Below are positions 1-6,892 of a stretch of DNA of 48,026 bases, one piece after another; the first letter of the stretch is position 1; the number at the start of each line of letters is the position of its first letter. The notes beneath the pieces are model-generated. The model searched no databases. It saw only the letters and a list, made by a program, of their open reading frames with translations, and had not been told where the DNA came from. A program made the position numbers and the translations under genes. Source of the DNA: Nostoc sp. NMS7 (GTDB taxonomy: Bacteria > Cyanobacteriota > Cyanobacteriia > Cyanobacteriales > Nostocaceae); NCBI RefSeq assembly GCF_017115085.1, contig NZ_JABXKJ010000174.1, forward strand, positions 1 to 48,026, written 5' to 3'.

Positions 1-102
1 TATTTCTAACCCTTTGAATCTAGCAGCATAGACCAGATGATTGTTCAAAATTCTGGCAAATATATACTCTGAAACAATAATGCTAGGAATATAGTTCGTC
101 AA
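1..102 (-). CDS. partial unknown protein, 5' end only
   Basis: An open frame starts at TTG (100-102) and runs off the left edge after 34 codons, beginning LTNYIPSIIVSEYIFARILN. A GGAGG Shine-Dalgarno lies five bases upstream and the start overlaps the TGA stop of the preceding gene (TTGA), so it is probably co-translated with it. No family is recognised from this fragment. Confidence 0.5.
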   Translation of the reverse strand, partial: MTNYIPSIIVSEYIFARILNNHLVYAARFKGLEI

Positions 103-746
103 GCCACCTCCAAATTTCTCTTACCTCTTCTAGTTCTTTTCGCCTCTGGCATCCAATTGCCAATTTGTACTAGCAACCAAGTAGACGCGATCGCATTTCC
201 GTGAACTGCTTTGGCAACCATTGCAGCACCATTGAAAGTACAAGCCCAAACTACAAAATCTCTTAAGTGAATTTTGTAAGATGACTGCTTTTCCCCGTTG
301 CGAGTCACCTTTAATCCAAGGCTTATCCAGAGCTTAACCGGATCTTCGGAAATGCCTAAGCATTGATGAAGTTGGCGGATGCTCAACCACCCAGCAGACT
401 CATCTAAGTTCCGCCTACTGTCGATAGCTCCTTCTGCCATTAATAAAGAAATGTGTTTATCAAGGGCGTAATGCGATCGCTCTTTCCACCCTCTGAACTT
501 GGCAGTCCGGTTCCAGCGTTTATATAAATTAGGGCTACGATAGACACAGCAAAGATAATCCTCCTCTTCTGCCGACCAGATATCTCTTCCTGTTGCCAAC
601 CTCCCTGGCGTCAGAGCGATATCTAAAGGATGATTCTTGATTCTTTCATACAAGGTTAGGCGACTGATTTGAAGTTTGTCAGCCCAGTCTTTTTTACACA
701 GGGTTTCCCCTGTTGTAGGGTGAGTGATTAAGTGCATTTTAACCAT
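99..746 (-). CDS. putative DNA-binding protein (helix-turn-helix-like), unknown function
   Basis: A 215-aa soluble protein. Residues about 15-45 (KKDWADKLQISRLTLYERI) read as a helix-turn-helix, which suggests a regulator, and a second similar segment lies near residues 120-150 (LSIRQLHQCLGISEDPVKLW). The C-terminus is basic. It is the penultimate gene of a minus-strand set and overlaps the next gene by four bases. The start at 746 has no strong ribosome binding site, and Met4 is an alternative. No named family is recognised; the DNA-binding role is an inference from the two segments. Confidence 0.7.
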   Translation of the reverse strand: MVKMHLITHPTTGETLCKKDWADKLQISRLTLYERIKNHPLDIALTPGRLATGRDIWSAEEEDYLCCVYRSPNLYKRWNRTAKFRGWKERSHYALDKHISLLMAEGAIDSRRNLDESAGWLSIRQLHQCLGISEDPVKLWISLGLKVTRNGEKQSSYKIHLRDFVVWACTFNGAAMVAKAVHGNAIASTWLLVQIGNWMPEAKRTRRGKRNLEVA

Positions 747-803
747 CTTTTTTATCTAAGAATCTCGTGAGTACACCAATACTTTCTAACGCATGAGCAA
801 ACT

Positions 804-2510
804 TTAACTTGGTACGGGTGTAGTTTGTTTTGAACTAGACTCTATCGTAGAAGTACGTAGCCGGAGGTCAGTTTTAAAGTATCTTTTTGGGCGTTGTTCA
901 TTGTCTTCATTCCAAAGTACTTTTACCTCTTCATCGTCTATCTCTTCAATAACTATCCCCTGTTGGCAATACATCGTAGAGTATTTGTCAGAGTGGGAAA
1001 CGATCGCACCAACAAGGATTGGCGAAAATGCTGGAAACTCAGCCTCATCGTCTGTTTGGGTACTATCCTCGAAACTATTTTTTAACTGAATTATCAGTTC
1101 CTTTTCTTCCCGATCCAACTTGTCCCAATAGTCCTGCTTAATTTGCTCGTACTCGGAAGCGACTTTATACAAATCTTCCCATCCAGATCCTTTGGACAGC
1201 TCAATCCTGATATCAATAACTGCCTGGTTTACCAAGTGGTTTCGCTCAATACTAGATGCGATCGCACTTGGGTTAGGCTCACACTTCAAGATAGTTGCAG
1301 CAGCAGACATCGCTGCCGAGTCATTCAATGCCTTAGCTAGATTCCCCAAAGCCATGCCCATCAATCGCAAGCATTCTTCGGCATCTTCCTTGGGTGGTTC
1401 AAGAGCAAGACTTCGCAAATCAATTGTATTTTTGATGGCCGCTTGAACGTTTTTATTCAATCGCTCGACCACCACATCGCTTGTATCCCACCTCTGCATT
1501 GGCTTTTGTTGCAGTTGGTTGCGTAACTCTTCGTTGTCTTGTTGCAACCGTTGATTCTCAACTTCCAATTGCCTCAAGGATTCTAATTCGTCTAACCTCT
1601 GTTGCAGAGCTATATTCTCTTCTTTGGTACGTCTGGCGATCGCATTGGCCGCATCTAACTGCTCTTTGACCTCTAAAACTGCAACGCTTTGCGCTTGGGA
1701 CAACAATCCAACTCGCAGCTCATTCTCTAATCGACTCACCTCCTCTCTGTGTTGCTGCTTCAATTGGGCGATCGCTTCTTCATATTCTGGTGGCAGCTTC
1801 CTAATGAGGGCAGAAGGTAAATTCTCATCCCTTCTGCCCTCTGCCTCCGACCCTCTGCCTTCGTCAACAGCTGTTAGGTCACGGTTAAAAATCATCTCCC
1901 TGGTTTCTGCAAACTGCACAAACTGCTGCTGGAGGTTTGGCGGATCTCCTGATATCTCACCCTCTTGCCCATATAAAGGATGCGTTTGTGATGAAACCCT
2001 GACTTTAACCCCTAAAAAGAACCGTGGTTCTTTGACTTTCCTTTCGTTTTGTGGTGGTGAGGGTTTTGGTTTTTTGGGGAGAACTTGCAAGACTGCTTTG
2101 GCGAAATCTTCAGAGGTTGGGTTTTCGTTATTCTGTTTGGCTAGGGCAACAACTTGGCGGATTTTATCAGCTTTGTCGGGAAACTTTAGGAGTTTAGCCA
2201 CAGGTCTTGCTTGACGTTCGTTTGTCACAGCACCTTCTAATTCAGTCCCCCGGAGAGCATTCCTCACCTCTTTGGCCTGGATTAATTGATTTACTCGCCT
2301 GTATCCCCCCCATTGGGATAGGTCTGTCTCACAATATTCTTGGAAGGATGAAAAGCCTCCTTCTTTGTAGATATGGCCATCCCGCATTATACGGAGGTCA
2401 TCGTAATTTTCCCACTCAAGTTGATCGGTAGTTTTTTCAATAGTGGTAAACCTTTGCTTGATACCGTCTGACAGAGTTGGGAAGGAACATCTATCTTGTA
2501 GTGCAACCAT
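804..2510 (-). CDS. 568-aa coiled-coil protein with ParB-like N-terminal region
   Basis: The N-terminal about 140 residues (GGFSSFQEYCETDLSQWGGY, then RRVNQLIQAKEV) resemble the plasmid/ICE-type DNA-binding region found in cyanobacterial ParB-like or DUF3102-like proteins. A KOW/SH3-like stretch follows (LGVKVRVSSQTHPLYGQEGE), then a long coiled coil at about residues 240-345 rich in Gln, Glu and Leu. The C-terminus has a second KOW-like segment (GAIVSHSDKYSTMYCQQGIV). A role in partition or nucleoid binding is an inference. The gene overlaps the end of the upstream small gene by 20 bases. A palindromic motif GAACCGTGGTTC shared with two intergenic sites lies inside it near 2023-2036. Confidence 0.85.
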   Translation of the reverse strand: MVALQDRCSFPTLSDGIKQRFTTIEKTTDQLEWENYDDLRIMRDGHIYKEGGFSSFQEYCETDLSQWGGYRRVNQLIQAKEVRNALRGTELEGAVTNERQARPVAKLLKFPDKADKIRQVVALAKQNNENPTSEDFAKAVLQVLPKKPKPSPPQNERKVKEPRFFLGVKVRVSSQTHPLYGQEGEISGDPPNLQQQFVQFAETREMIFNRDLTAVDEGRGSEAEGRRDENLPSALIRKLPPEYEEAIAQLKQQHREEVSRLENELRVGLLSQAQSVAVLEVKEQLDAANAIARRTKEENIALQQRLDELESLRQLEVENQRLQQDNEELRNQLQQKPMQRWDTSDVVVERLNKNVQAAIKNTIDLRSLALEPPKEDAEECLRLMGMALGNLAKALNDSAAMSAAATILKCEPNPSAIASSIERNHLVNQAVIDIRIELSKGSGWEDLYKVASEYEQIKQDYWDKLDREEKELIIQLKNSFEDSTQTDDEAEFPAFSPILVGAIVSHSDKYSTMYCQQGIVIEEIDDEEVKVLWNEDNEQRPKRYFKTDLRLRTSTIESSSKQTTPVPS

Positions 2511-2769
2511 TTTGCATCCCCTGAATTAAATTTAAATGTTGGTAATTCTGTGTAGCAGTCATGACACTAATGACAACCATCGCTTCTGTTGAATGCAGAG
2601 CAGCAGCTACGCCCACTGTAAGCATCGCTAGTTGTTTATCTTGCTTATTGCCCAAGACCTCATGTGGTGGAAAATGCAGGATTTTCCGATGTGCATCGTG
2701 ATATTTCCCACCAAAACACCGTTGGTGCAGCTGACGCAAAAGAAGCAATAGTGGACTATTGGCACTCAT
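2491..2769 (-). CDS. small unknown protein
   Basis: A 92-aa ORF with an AGGGG ribosome binding site seven bases upstream of the ATG at 2769. It lies between a strong terminator (2864-2900) and the 568-aa gene, overlapping the latter by 20 bases, so it probably opens a new transcription unit. The product has a hydrophobic leucine run near residue 7 and a His-rich segment near residues 15-35. No family is recognised. Confidence 0.55.
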   Translation of the reverse strand: MSANSPLLLLLRQLHQRCFGGKYHDAHRKILHFPPHEVLGNKQDKQLAMLTVGVAAALHSTEAMVVISVMTATQNYQHLNLIQGMQNGCTTR

Positions 2770-2863
2770 AGCCTTGCCCCTAGTTGCAGAAACAGGGCGC
2801 AGCCGGATATATTTAAGATCAAGATAGAACTCCTACTAAATTTTTTGTGATTTTGTGGAGTGA

Positions 2864-2900
2864 AAATTCCCAACGCTGCTATCAACAGCGTTGGGAATTT
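2864..2900 (-). terminator. strong hairpin terminator after the 55-aa RHH gene
   Basis: A perfect 15-bp inverted repeat (AAATTCCCAACGCTG at 2864-2878, its complement at 2886-2900) with a 7-nt loop starts two bases after the stop codon of the small gene at 2902-3069. The A/T-rich stem foot gives a short U run on the minus strand. It rules out the longer open frame that crosses it. Confidence 0.85.
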
Positions 2901-2901
2901 C

Positions 2902-3069
2902 TTATTGTGGTTGCTGCTGTTCTTCCTGGTATTGTTTGTCCATCTCTCTGGCGATCGCCAAAAGCCTTTCTTTAAAAACCCTTGGCACCCTGATAGTAAT
3001 TGTTTTACCTGATTGCCAAGTAGGTTTATAGTCGATAAGGTAGTCTCCTTTCTGTTTCTTCTGATCCAT
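2902..3069 (-). CDS. 55-aa ribbon-helix-helix-like protein
   Basis: ATG at 3067-3069, TAA at 2902-2904. The core (GKTITIRVPRVFKERLLAIA) has the pattern of a MetJ/Arc/CopG ribbon-helix-helix: a short beta strand TITIRVP followed by two helices, with HIP1 read in frame as LAIA. The C-terminus is a Gln/Glu tail. The gene is followed at once by a perfect terminator, which supports this frame over a longer overlapping one. Such proteins are usually plasmid or toxin-antitoxin repressors; the target here is unknown. Confidence 0.75.
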   Translation of the reverse strand: MDQKKQKGDYLIDYKPTWQSGKTITIRVPRVFKERLLAIAREMDKQYQEEQQQPQ

Positions 3070-3163
3070 TGCCTAATTTTTAACGCTTTTGTTTGATTGT
3101 ACAACAAAAGCGTGTGACAAGCCCATATAATAAAGACAATAAAGCAAAATTTGAGTATGCTAC

Positions 3164-3439
3164 TCATCTTCTATTACCTCCTAAACACGTAGATACATAA
3201 AATCTTTGCAAAGACTCTTCCAAATCCTCATCCATAAAGCAGTACAAGTCAGTCCCCAAGTCAACAATCGCAACTTGCCGCCAATCAATTTGCCGCTCAA
3301 TTAACCACTGCTTAATCAACCTGTCCGATATATTCTGAAGCAGAATGGAGCTACAGGCTCTTGACAATCTTGCCCAGCCAGAAGGGTCTTCGTGCCAAGA
3401 TTTGTAGTTAAACCTAGATTTGGTGTGTAAGTGCATCAT
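3164..3439 (-). CDS. small unknown protein
   Basis: A product of about 91 aa starting at the ATG at 3437-3439, which overlaps the TGA stop of the upstream winged-helix gene (ATGA). This overlap decides the start over a codon five residues upstream. The C-terminal part is acidic and aromatic (LGTDLYCFMDEDLEESLQRF). It shares the operon of the winged-helix protein upstream; no family is recognised. Confidence 0.65.
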   Translation of the reverse strand: MMHLHTKSRFNYKSWHEDPSGWARLSRACSSILLQNISDRLIKQWLIERQIDWRQVAIVDLGTDLYCFMDEDLEESLQRFYVSTCLGGNRR

Positions 3440-3690
3440 TCTCTCCTTCCCCAAGGCAGAATCGGACTTAAAGTCTTGAAAGATTCTCTCCTAACCAACC
3501 GATACACTACTGCTGCGTTGGGCGATTCGTCTTTGAAGTAATGCTCGATTTTTCCTTCTGCCTCCAAAGATGCGATCGCAGTCCATAATTCGGGATATCG
3601 GGCAATCTGTAAGGCATCTTTAAGTTCGCCCGCAAAGCGATCGCCTTTCCTCAACTCCTCAATGATTTGCTCTTTAATTGGTTTCTCCAT
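3436..3690 (-). CDS. small winged-helix-like protein
   Basis: An 84-aa product with a compact helix-turn-helix/wing layout: helices in residues 5-40 (EQIIEELRKGDRFAGELKDA), then a recognition-type segment (ELWTAIASLEAEGKIEHYF) and a beta wing (AAVVYRLVRRE). This resembles winged-helix DNA-binding proteins that act as repressors. It is the first gene of a minus-strand set reading toward position 1 and faces the AT-rich spacer 3.7-4.3 kb, where its promoter must lie. Confidence 0.7.
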   Translation of the reverse strand: MEKPIKEQIIEELRKGDRFAGELKDALQIARYPELWTAIASLEAEGKIEHYFKDESPNAAVVYRLVRRESFKTLSPILPWGRRE

Positions 3691-4305
3691 AACACCTGGG
3701 AATAAAATAAGTTGGTTTCATCGAATACACAGCAAAGCGCCAATTTTGTGCTTTAAAAAACTAGTATTTATGGGCTGAAAGCTTCTGATTAGGCGGTTAC
3801 AAGCTTATGTTTAAATTACTTGAGGGGAAAAAGTATAAAAAAACTAATAATTAAAAACTCCTTTGTATTATTTAAATCAGAAAACAAATTCCGTGTAAAA
3901 ACTGTGGCTTTTTCATTGTGTATATGTAATAATGTTTGTGAATAAATAAAAACCTGTTGAACATACTTTTTGTTCAAAACCTGCCTGAGCCAAATTAAAA
4001 AATGCGGTAATCAGATGGTTGGTTACAATTGCACTACTTGGTCTGCCAAGATTTAGGAGTAGTGCTAGTTTTTATCAGAATGCGTCATGGGTCTTACCTG
4101 TGGCGCGTTTTGGTTTGAAACTTATTTTCTCTTCTTCATCTATCCTGCGGTATATATTTCTCCATTAATTTGCCGACATTTTGCACTCGTCTACATATAC
4201 ATTTCCTTTATTAAACACCATACGCGGGAATTGACGCAATTAATTTAACACATACGCTAGAAATATCGTTCTGATTGCGTTGTCCGATGAAGAACATAAA
4301 ATTGT
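3691..4305. other. AT-rich intergenic spacer, divergent promoter region
   Basis: About 600 bases without a convincing gene between the minus-strand winged-helix gene and the plus-strand RHH gene. It is AT-rich, holds no HIP1 octamer, and includes the candidate structured RNA. The region from 4080 to 4300 shows nothing further that I can identify. Confidence 0.6.
3935..4073 (+). ncRNA. candidate small structured RNA with terminator
   Basis: A non-coding stretch holds three consecutive inverted repeats: TTGAACA/TGTTCAA (3957-3977), GTAATC/GGTTAC (4007-4026) and a compound hairpin GCACTACT/AGTAGTGC (4031-4065) with an inner CTTGG/CCAAG stem, ending in TAGTTTTT. An AT-rich TATGTAATAAT at about 3923-3933 could be a -10 box. 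Together they resemble a short terminated transcript such as a plasmid control RNA. No RNA family is recognised. Confidence 0.35.
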
Positions 4306-4311
4306 GTGGCA

Positions 4312-4551
4312 ATGTTCACAATTCTGGAGATGAGTGTAGTGGTAAGAAGGGAGACTCAAGAAAACTACGAAGGCGACAAAAAAAATGTGGTTCTTTACCT
4401 GACTCCGAAGGTGAAAGAAGCCTTCGATTCCTTAGCAAGAGGGTTCGGGCTGAATCGCAGCCAACTAGCGGAACAGATTGGGAAAGGAATAATCCCCTTG
4501 GGCAACCAAGCCAAGGAGCTAGTGGCGCTGGGAAAATCGCTGCCCATCTGA
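4312..4551 (+). CDS. ribbon-helix-helix protein, frame ends at a GGGAAAA site
   Basis: A 79-aa product from ATG 4312 (GTG 4306 and ATG 4330 are alternatives). The core NVVLYLTPKVKEAF followed by GLNRSQLAEQIGKGI is a typical ribbon-helix-helix with the conserved turn of CopG-like regulators. The frame stops at TGA 4549-4551. Just before, at 4530-4536, lies G-GGA-AAA in phase, a classical -1 slippery heptamer. In the -1 frame a coiled-coil sequence continues to 4745 with no start codon of its own. The full product is therefore probably an RHH plus coiled-coil protein, made by recoding or now split by mutation. Confidence 0.75.
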   Translation: MFTILEMSVVVRRETQENYEGDKKNVVLYLTPKVKEAFDSLARGFGLNRSQLAEQIGKGIIPLGNQAKELVALGKSLPI

Positions 4552-4745
4552 TTGATGATTGCCGGAATCGCATCAAGCGAAACAATCACCAGATTGCTCG
4601 AAACGAGCGAAACATCAAGTTTTTAAAGGAGCAAATTGTCCATTTAGAGCAAGAACAGGTTGATCTTGCTTCTGAAAATGAACAACTTCTTACCGAAATT
4701 CTTGATTTACAAGAAATTCAAAATCAGATGGTTGACCCTGAATAG
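4536..4745 (+). other. coiled-coil reading frame in the -1 frame of the RHH gene
   Basis: The frame from 4536 codes for about 69 residues with heptad-like pattern (NERNIKFLKEQIVHLEQEQV, then LASENEQLLTEILDLQEIQN) and ends with a stop at 4743-4745, right before a terminator. It has no ATG, GTG or TTG start in its coiled-coil part and joins the RHH frame exactly at the GGGAAAA site. It is most likely the C-terminal half of the upstream gene and would let the RHH protein oligomerise. Confidence 0.65.
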
Positions 4746-4772
4746 CGCCTGCACTTGCGGGCGTTTTATTTT
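4746..4772 (+). terminator. rho-independent terminator
   Basis: CGCCTGC-ACTT-GCGGGCG hairpin (one G-U pair) followed by TTTTATTTT, one base after the stop of the coiled-coil frame. Its position supports the RHH and coiled-coil frames being one gene. Confidence 0.85.
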
Positions 4773-5065
4773 CGGGTTTTAGCGATCGCCCCGAATTGAG
4801 GCCAGAGCGATCGCCAGGAGTTCAAGAGCTAAAAGTGAGCCTTGAACGCCGCACTAATAGTGATGAACGCACTATTCGTGTTTTTTTGAAACAGATATCA
4901 GGTTGATATCCGCCTCATAGACGAATCAGAAAATATTCGTTTACGAGGAGAAATAAACATCTATCTTTAAGGCTAATGCTTTTTGGCTACTAATTTAGTC
5001 AGTATTGTTAAATTAATTAGTAGTCACGAAGAATACATATAGTTTGCGTAAACCTCGCCAAAATC
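4773..5065. other. intergenic region with imperfect inverted repeats
   Basis: No gene seen. The segment holds two HIP1 octamers and an imperfect inverted repeat around ACGAAT/ATTCGT (about 4911-4948) upstream of the XRE gene, possibly an operator. Confidence 0.4.
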
Positions 5066-5425
5066 ATGGACGATGGAATTTGGTTGACAATTGTGACCTT
5101 GCAAATGGATGATTTGGCGAAGCAGCGATTGATAGATTTATTGGTGCGGGTGCAGGGCGATCGCTCACAGAGAGAATTTGCCAGAGATTTAGAAATAACC
5201 CCAGGCGCTCTTCAAAATTGGCTACTAGGTCGTGTACCTTCGTCAGATAATTTGCAGAAAATTGCCACAGCCGCCGGAATGACGATTGAGCAATTGTTTA
5301 GTGAATTAAAAGGGGAATCCTCGGTTTATGTACCGAAGGTAGCCGAGGATGTGCTGCAAATTGCTCTGCAACTGAATAATGAGCAACGACGGAGATTAAT
5401 TAAGCTGTTGATTGACACTATCTAG
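5066..5425 (+). CDS. XRE-family transcriptional regulator
   Basis: A 119-aa product. Residues about 30-75 form a Cro/CI-type helix-turn-helix (SQREFARDLEITPGALQNWL, then PSSDNLQKIATAAGMTIEQL). The C-terminal 40 residues are helical (EDVLQIALQLNNEQRRRLIK), probably a dimer or regulatory segment. Met14 at 5105 is an equally possible start because the domain begins there. The gene converges on the truncated HAD gene and overlaps its 3' end by 30 bases. Confidence 0.85.
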   Translation: MDDGIWLTIVTLQMDDLAKQRLIDLLVRVQGDRSQREFARDLEITPGALQNWLLGRVPSSDNLQKIATAAGMTIEQLFSELKGESSVYVPKVAEDVLQIALQLNNEQRRRLIKLLIDTI

Positions 5426-5839
5426 GTTCTTAGCTTCCAAAAATTGCAGTTGTGCTGGAGTGACTGCATGAGTAAACACGCCAGTCCTAAACCTGTCCCG
5501 CCATACGTCAGCAGGACAGAAGTTAATCCCGGCATTGATAGCCGACTGTTCGTCCTCAGTGCGATCGCCTATCATCCACGCTTGGTCAACAGTCTTCCCC
5601 TCATCTTCAATACCTACTAGTACGTATTGGATCATTCCGAAGTTGGGCTTACGATACTTGCCTTCTAGTGGCTCCAAATATCCAATCTCCGTCGGTACTT
5701 CTTCCTGGCAGACAACAAACAACTCTTTCCCTTCAAAATCAGGGCAGAAATAGATTTCTTGTAGCTCCGGGAATAACCCAAGCGTAAATTCAAACTCTTC
5801 GCAAGTCGCATCTAGGGTCTTGTGTCCTGATGCAATAGA
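5396..5839 (-). pseudogene. 5'-truncated HAD-like phosphatase
   Basis: The frame is open from 5839, just after a TAG, and has no good start; TTG 5722 would remove more of the fold. The retained part carries HAD motif III (KPNFGMI) and motif IV (MIGDRTEDEQSAINAGI), but the N-terminal DxD motif I is missing. The segment FPELQEIYFCPDFEGKE aligns with LPKVRELYFSPDQSGKE of the gene at 13836-14288, which shows that about 40 N-terminal residues are absent. The XRE gene at 5846 occupies the place where they should be. Without motif I it cannot act as a phosphatase. Confidence 0.65.
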
Positions 5840-5845
5840 CTACGC

Positions 5846-6082
5846 CTAGTCATAGACACGCTCCAACAAGTCTGTGACGGTTACTTGAGTGCCCGACAGC
5901 TTATCTAGCGCTTTGCATAGGTTGTCTAACGAATCGCCGTCCATTCTAGGAAGCGTATCCGCGTTTTTCATTCTAGTTACAGAATTTGGGTGCATTCCAA
6001 GCTCTGAGGCTAAGTCTATAGCCTTTATTTTGTGCCTAGCCATCAACTCTCTTAAAGCCCATTTAATCACTGTTTGTCCCAT
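5846..6082 (-). CDS. XRE-family (Cro/CI) regulator
   Basis: A 78-aa product starting at ATG 6082 (an upstream TTG at 6118 is possible). It is almost only a helix-turn-helix: MARHKIKAIDLASELGMHPN, then SVTRMKNADTLPRMDGDSLD. This is the layout of small phage-type repressors that bind paired operators. It is divergent from the gene at 6282, and the spacer holds two inverted repeats of a TGATAA-type half-site around a strong promoter, so autoregulation and control of the plus-strand block are likely. Confidence 0.85.
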   Translation of the reverse strand: MGQTVIKWALRELMARHKIKAIDLASELGMHPNSVTRMKNADTLPRMDGDSLDNLCKALDKLSGTQVTVTDLLERVYD

Positions 6083-6141
6083 ATATATCAATACCTCAAG
6101 TTTACTCTTCCTCCCCAATATACTACAAACTTACGTTAGAC

Positions 6142-6195
6142 AGTGATAACTCACTTTAAGCAATTGACAATTCACTATCAAAAGGTGATAATGAG
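6142..6195 (+). promoter_or_regulatory. sigma70-type promoter with paired inverted-repeat operators
   Basis: TTGACA (6164-6169), a 17-base spacer and GATAAT (6187-6192) form a near-consensus promoter. AGTGA-TAAC-TCACT (about 6142-6155) and TCACTATCA-aaagg-TGATAATGA (about 6172-6194) are inverted repeats flanking and overlapping it. They are the likely binding sites of the adjacent XRE protein. The expected transcript start near 6199 argues against translation starting at the GTG at 6195. Confidence 0.75.
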
Positions 6196-6281
6196 TGCAG
6201 ACACTAAAAAGGGCGATCGCCGCCTCCACCACGAGTAAAGCGATCGCTGATTTGCATAACTCACTTCAGGAGATTAATCCC

Positions 6282-6758
6282 GTGTCCGTAACTCAATCTG
6301 AAATCAAGTTAAATTTGGGCAAACTTTATAAATTATCTTCTGGTGTGGTAGCTCAATATATTGGTCGATGGGAAGATAGACACTACGGTTTTAACTGCCT
6401 GAACAAACCTGACGAATCGATATTTTTCTTGACTGAAGATGAAGCATTGAACGCTGTACTTGCGGATATCAACTTAATGTTGTTTGTAGAGATCGCCGAC
6501 GATAAAATTTTACAAGCTTCCCCAACTTGGGACGGGTTAAGTCTTAATTCTCAAGAATATAGGCGACATAGCGAATACTCGCTAGTGGCATTTATTGGGG
6601 AATATGGTGACAAGCACGTTACTATCCAGTGTTCTTGCTCTAGTAAGCCTTTTAGCTTGAGCCAGATACAGGATTTAATATATGCTTCACCTGACGAGTT
6701 GATTCAATCAACTTTGGATTATTGGAACTCTGCTGAATTGGTCGCAACAAGTAGATAG
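6282..6758 (+). CDS. unknown protein, first gene of the plus-strand block
   Basis: A 158-aa product from GTG 6282, chosen because AGGAG lies nine bases upstream and because the upstream GTG at 6195 would precede the predicted transcript start. It begins VSVTQSEIKLNLGKLYKLSS and has mixed alpha/beta character with acidic patches (FFLTEDEALNAVLADINLML). No catalytic motif or known family is seen. Control by the divergent XRE repressor is likely from the promoter arrangement. Confidence 0.7.
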   Translation: MSVTQSEIKLNLGKLYKLSSGVVAQYIGRWEDRHYGFNCLNKPDESIFFLTEDEALNAVLADINLMLFVEIADDKILQASPTWDGLSLNSQEYRRHSEYSLVAFIGEYGDKHVTIQCSCSSKPFSLSQIQDLIYASPDELIQSTLDYWNSAELVATSR

Positions 6759-6892
6759 AAGTTTTTACAAAGCCACTCAGAGGAGCGGCTTTGTTACCAG
6801 CTGATGAAAAGAACAGTAGTATTGTAGCAAGTTATTTGCCTGCTAGACACTACACACAATGCCGTTTTAGTACTAAAGAAAGAGAAAGTTTT

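Noticed and set aside
1624..2214. 196-codon plus-strand open frame
   Set aside because: Antisense to the 568-aa coiled-coil gene; composition reflects the complement of its codons.
2766..3167. 133-codon minus-strand open frame
   Set aside because: It crosses a perfect 15-bp terminator and overlaps the 55-aa RHH gene in another frame, which has the better protein sequence.
4275..4530. Long frame from 4275 as an independent gene start
   Set aside because: Its first 85 codons are low-quality sequence overlapping the RHH gene; only the part after the GGGAAAA site looks like protein.
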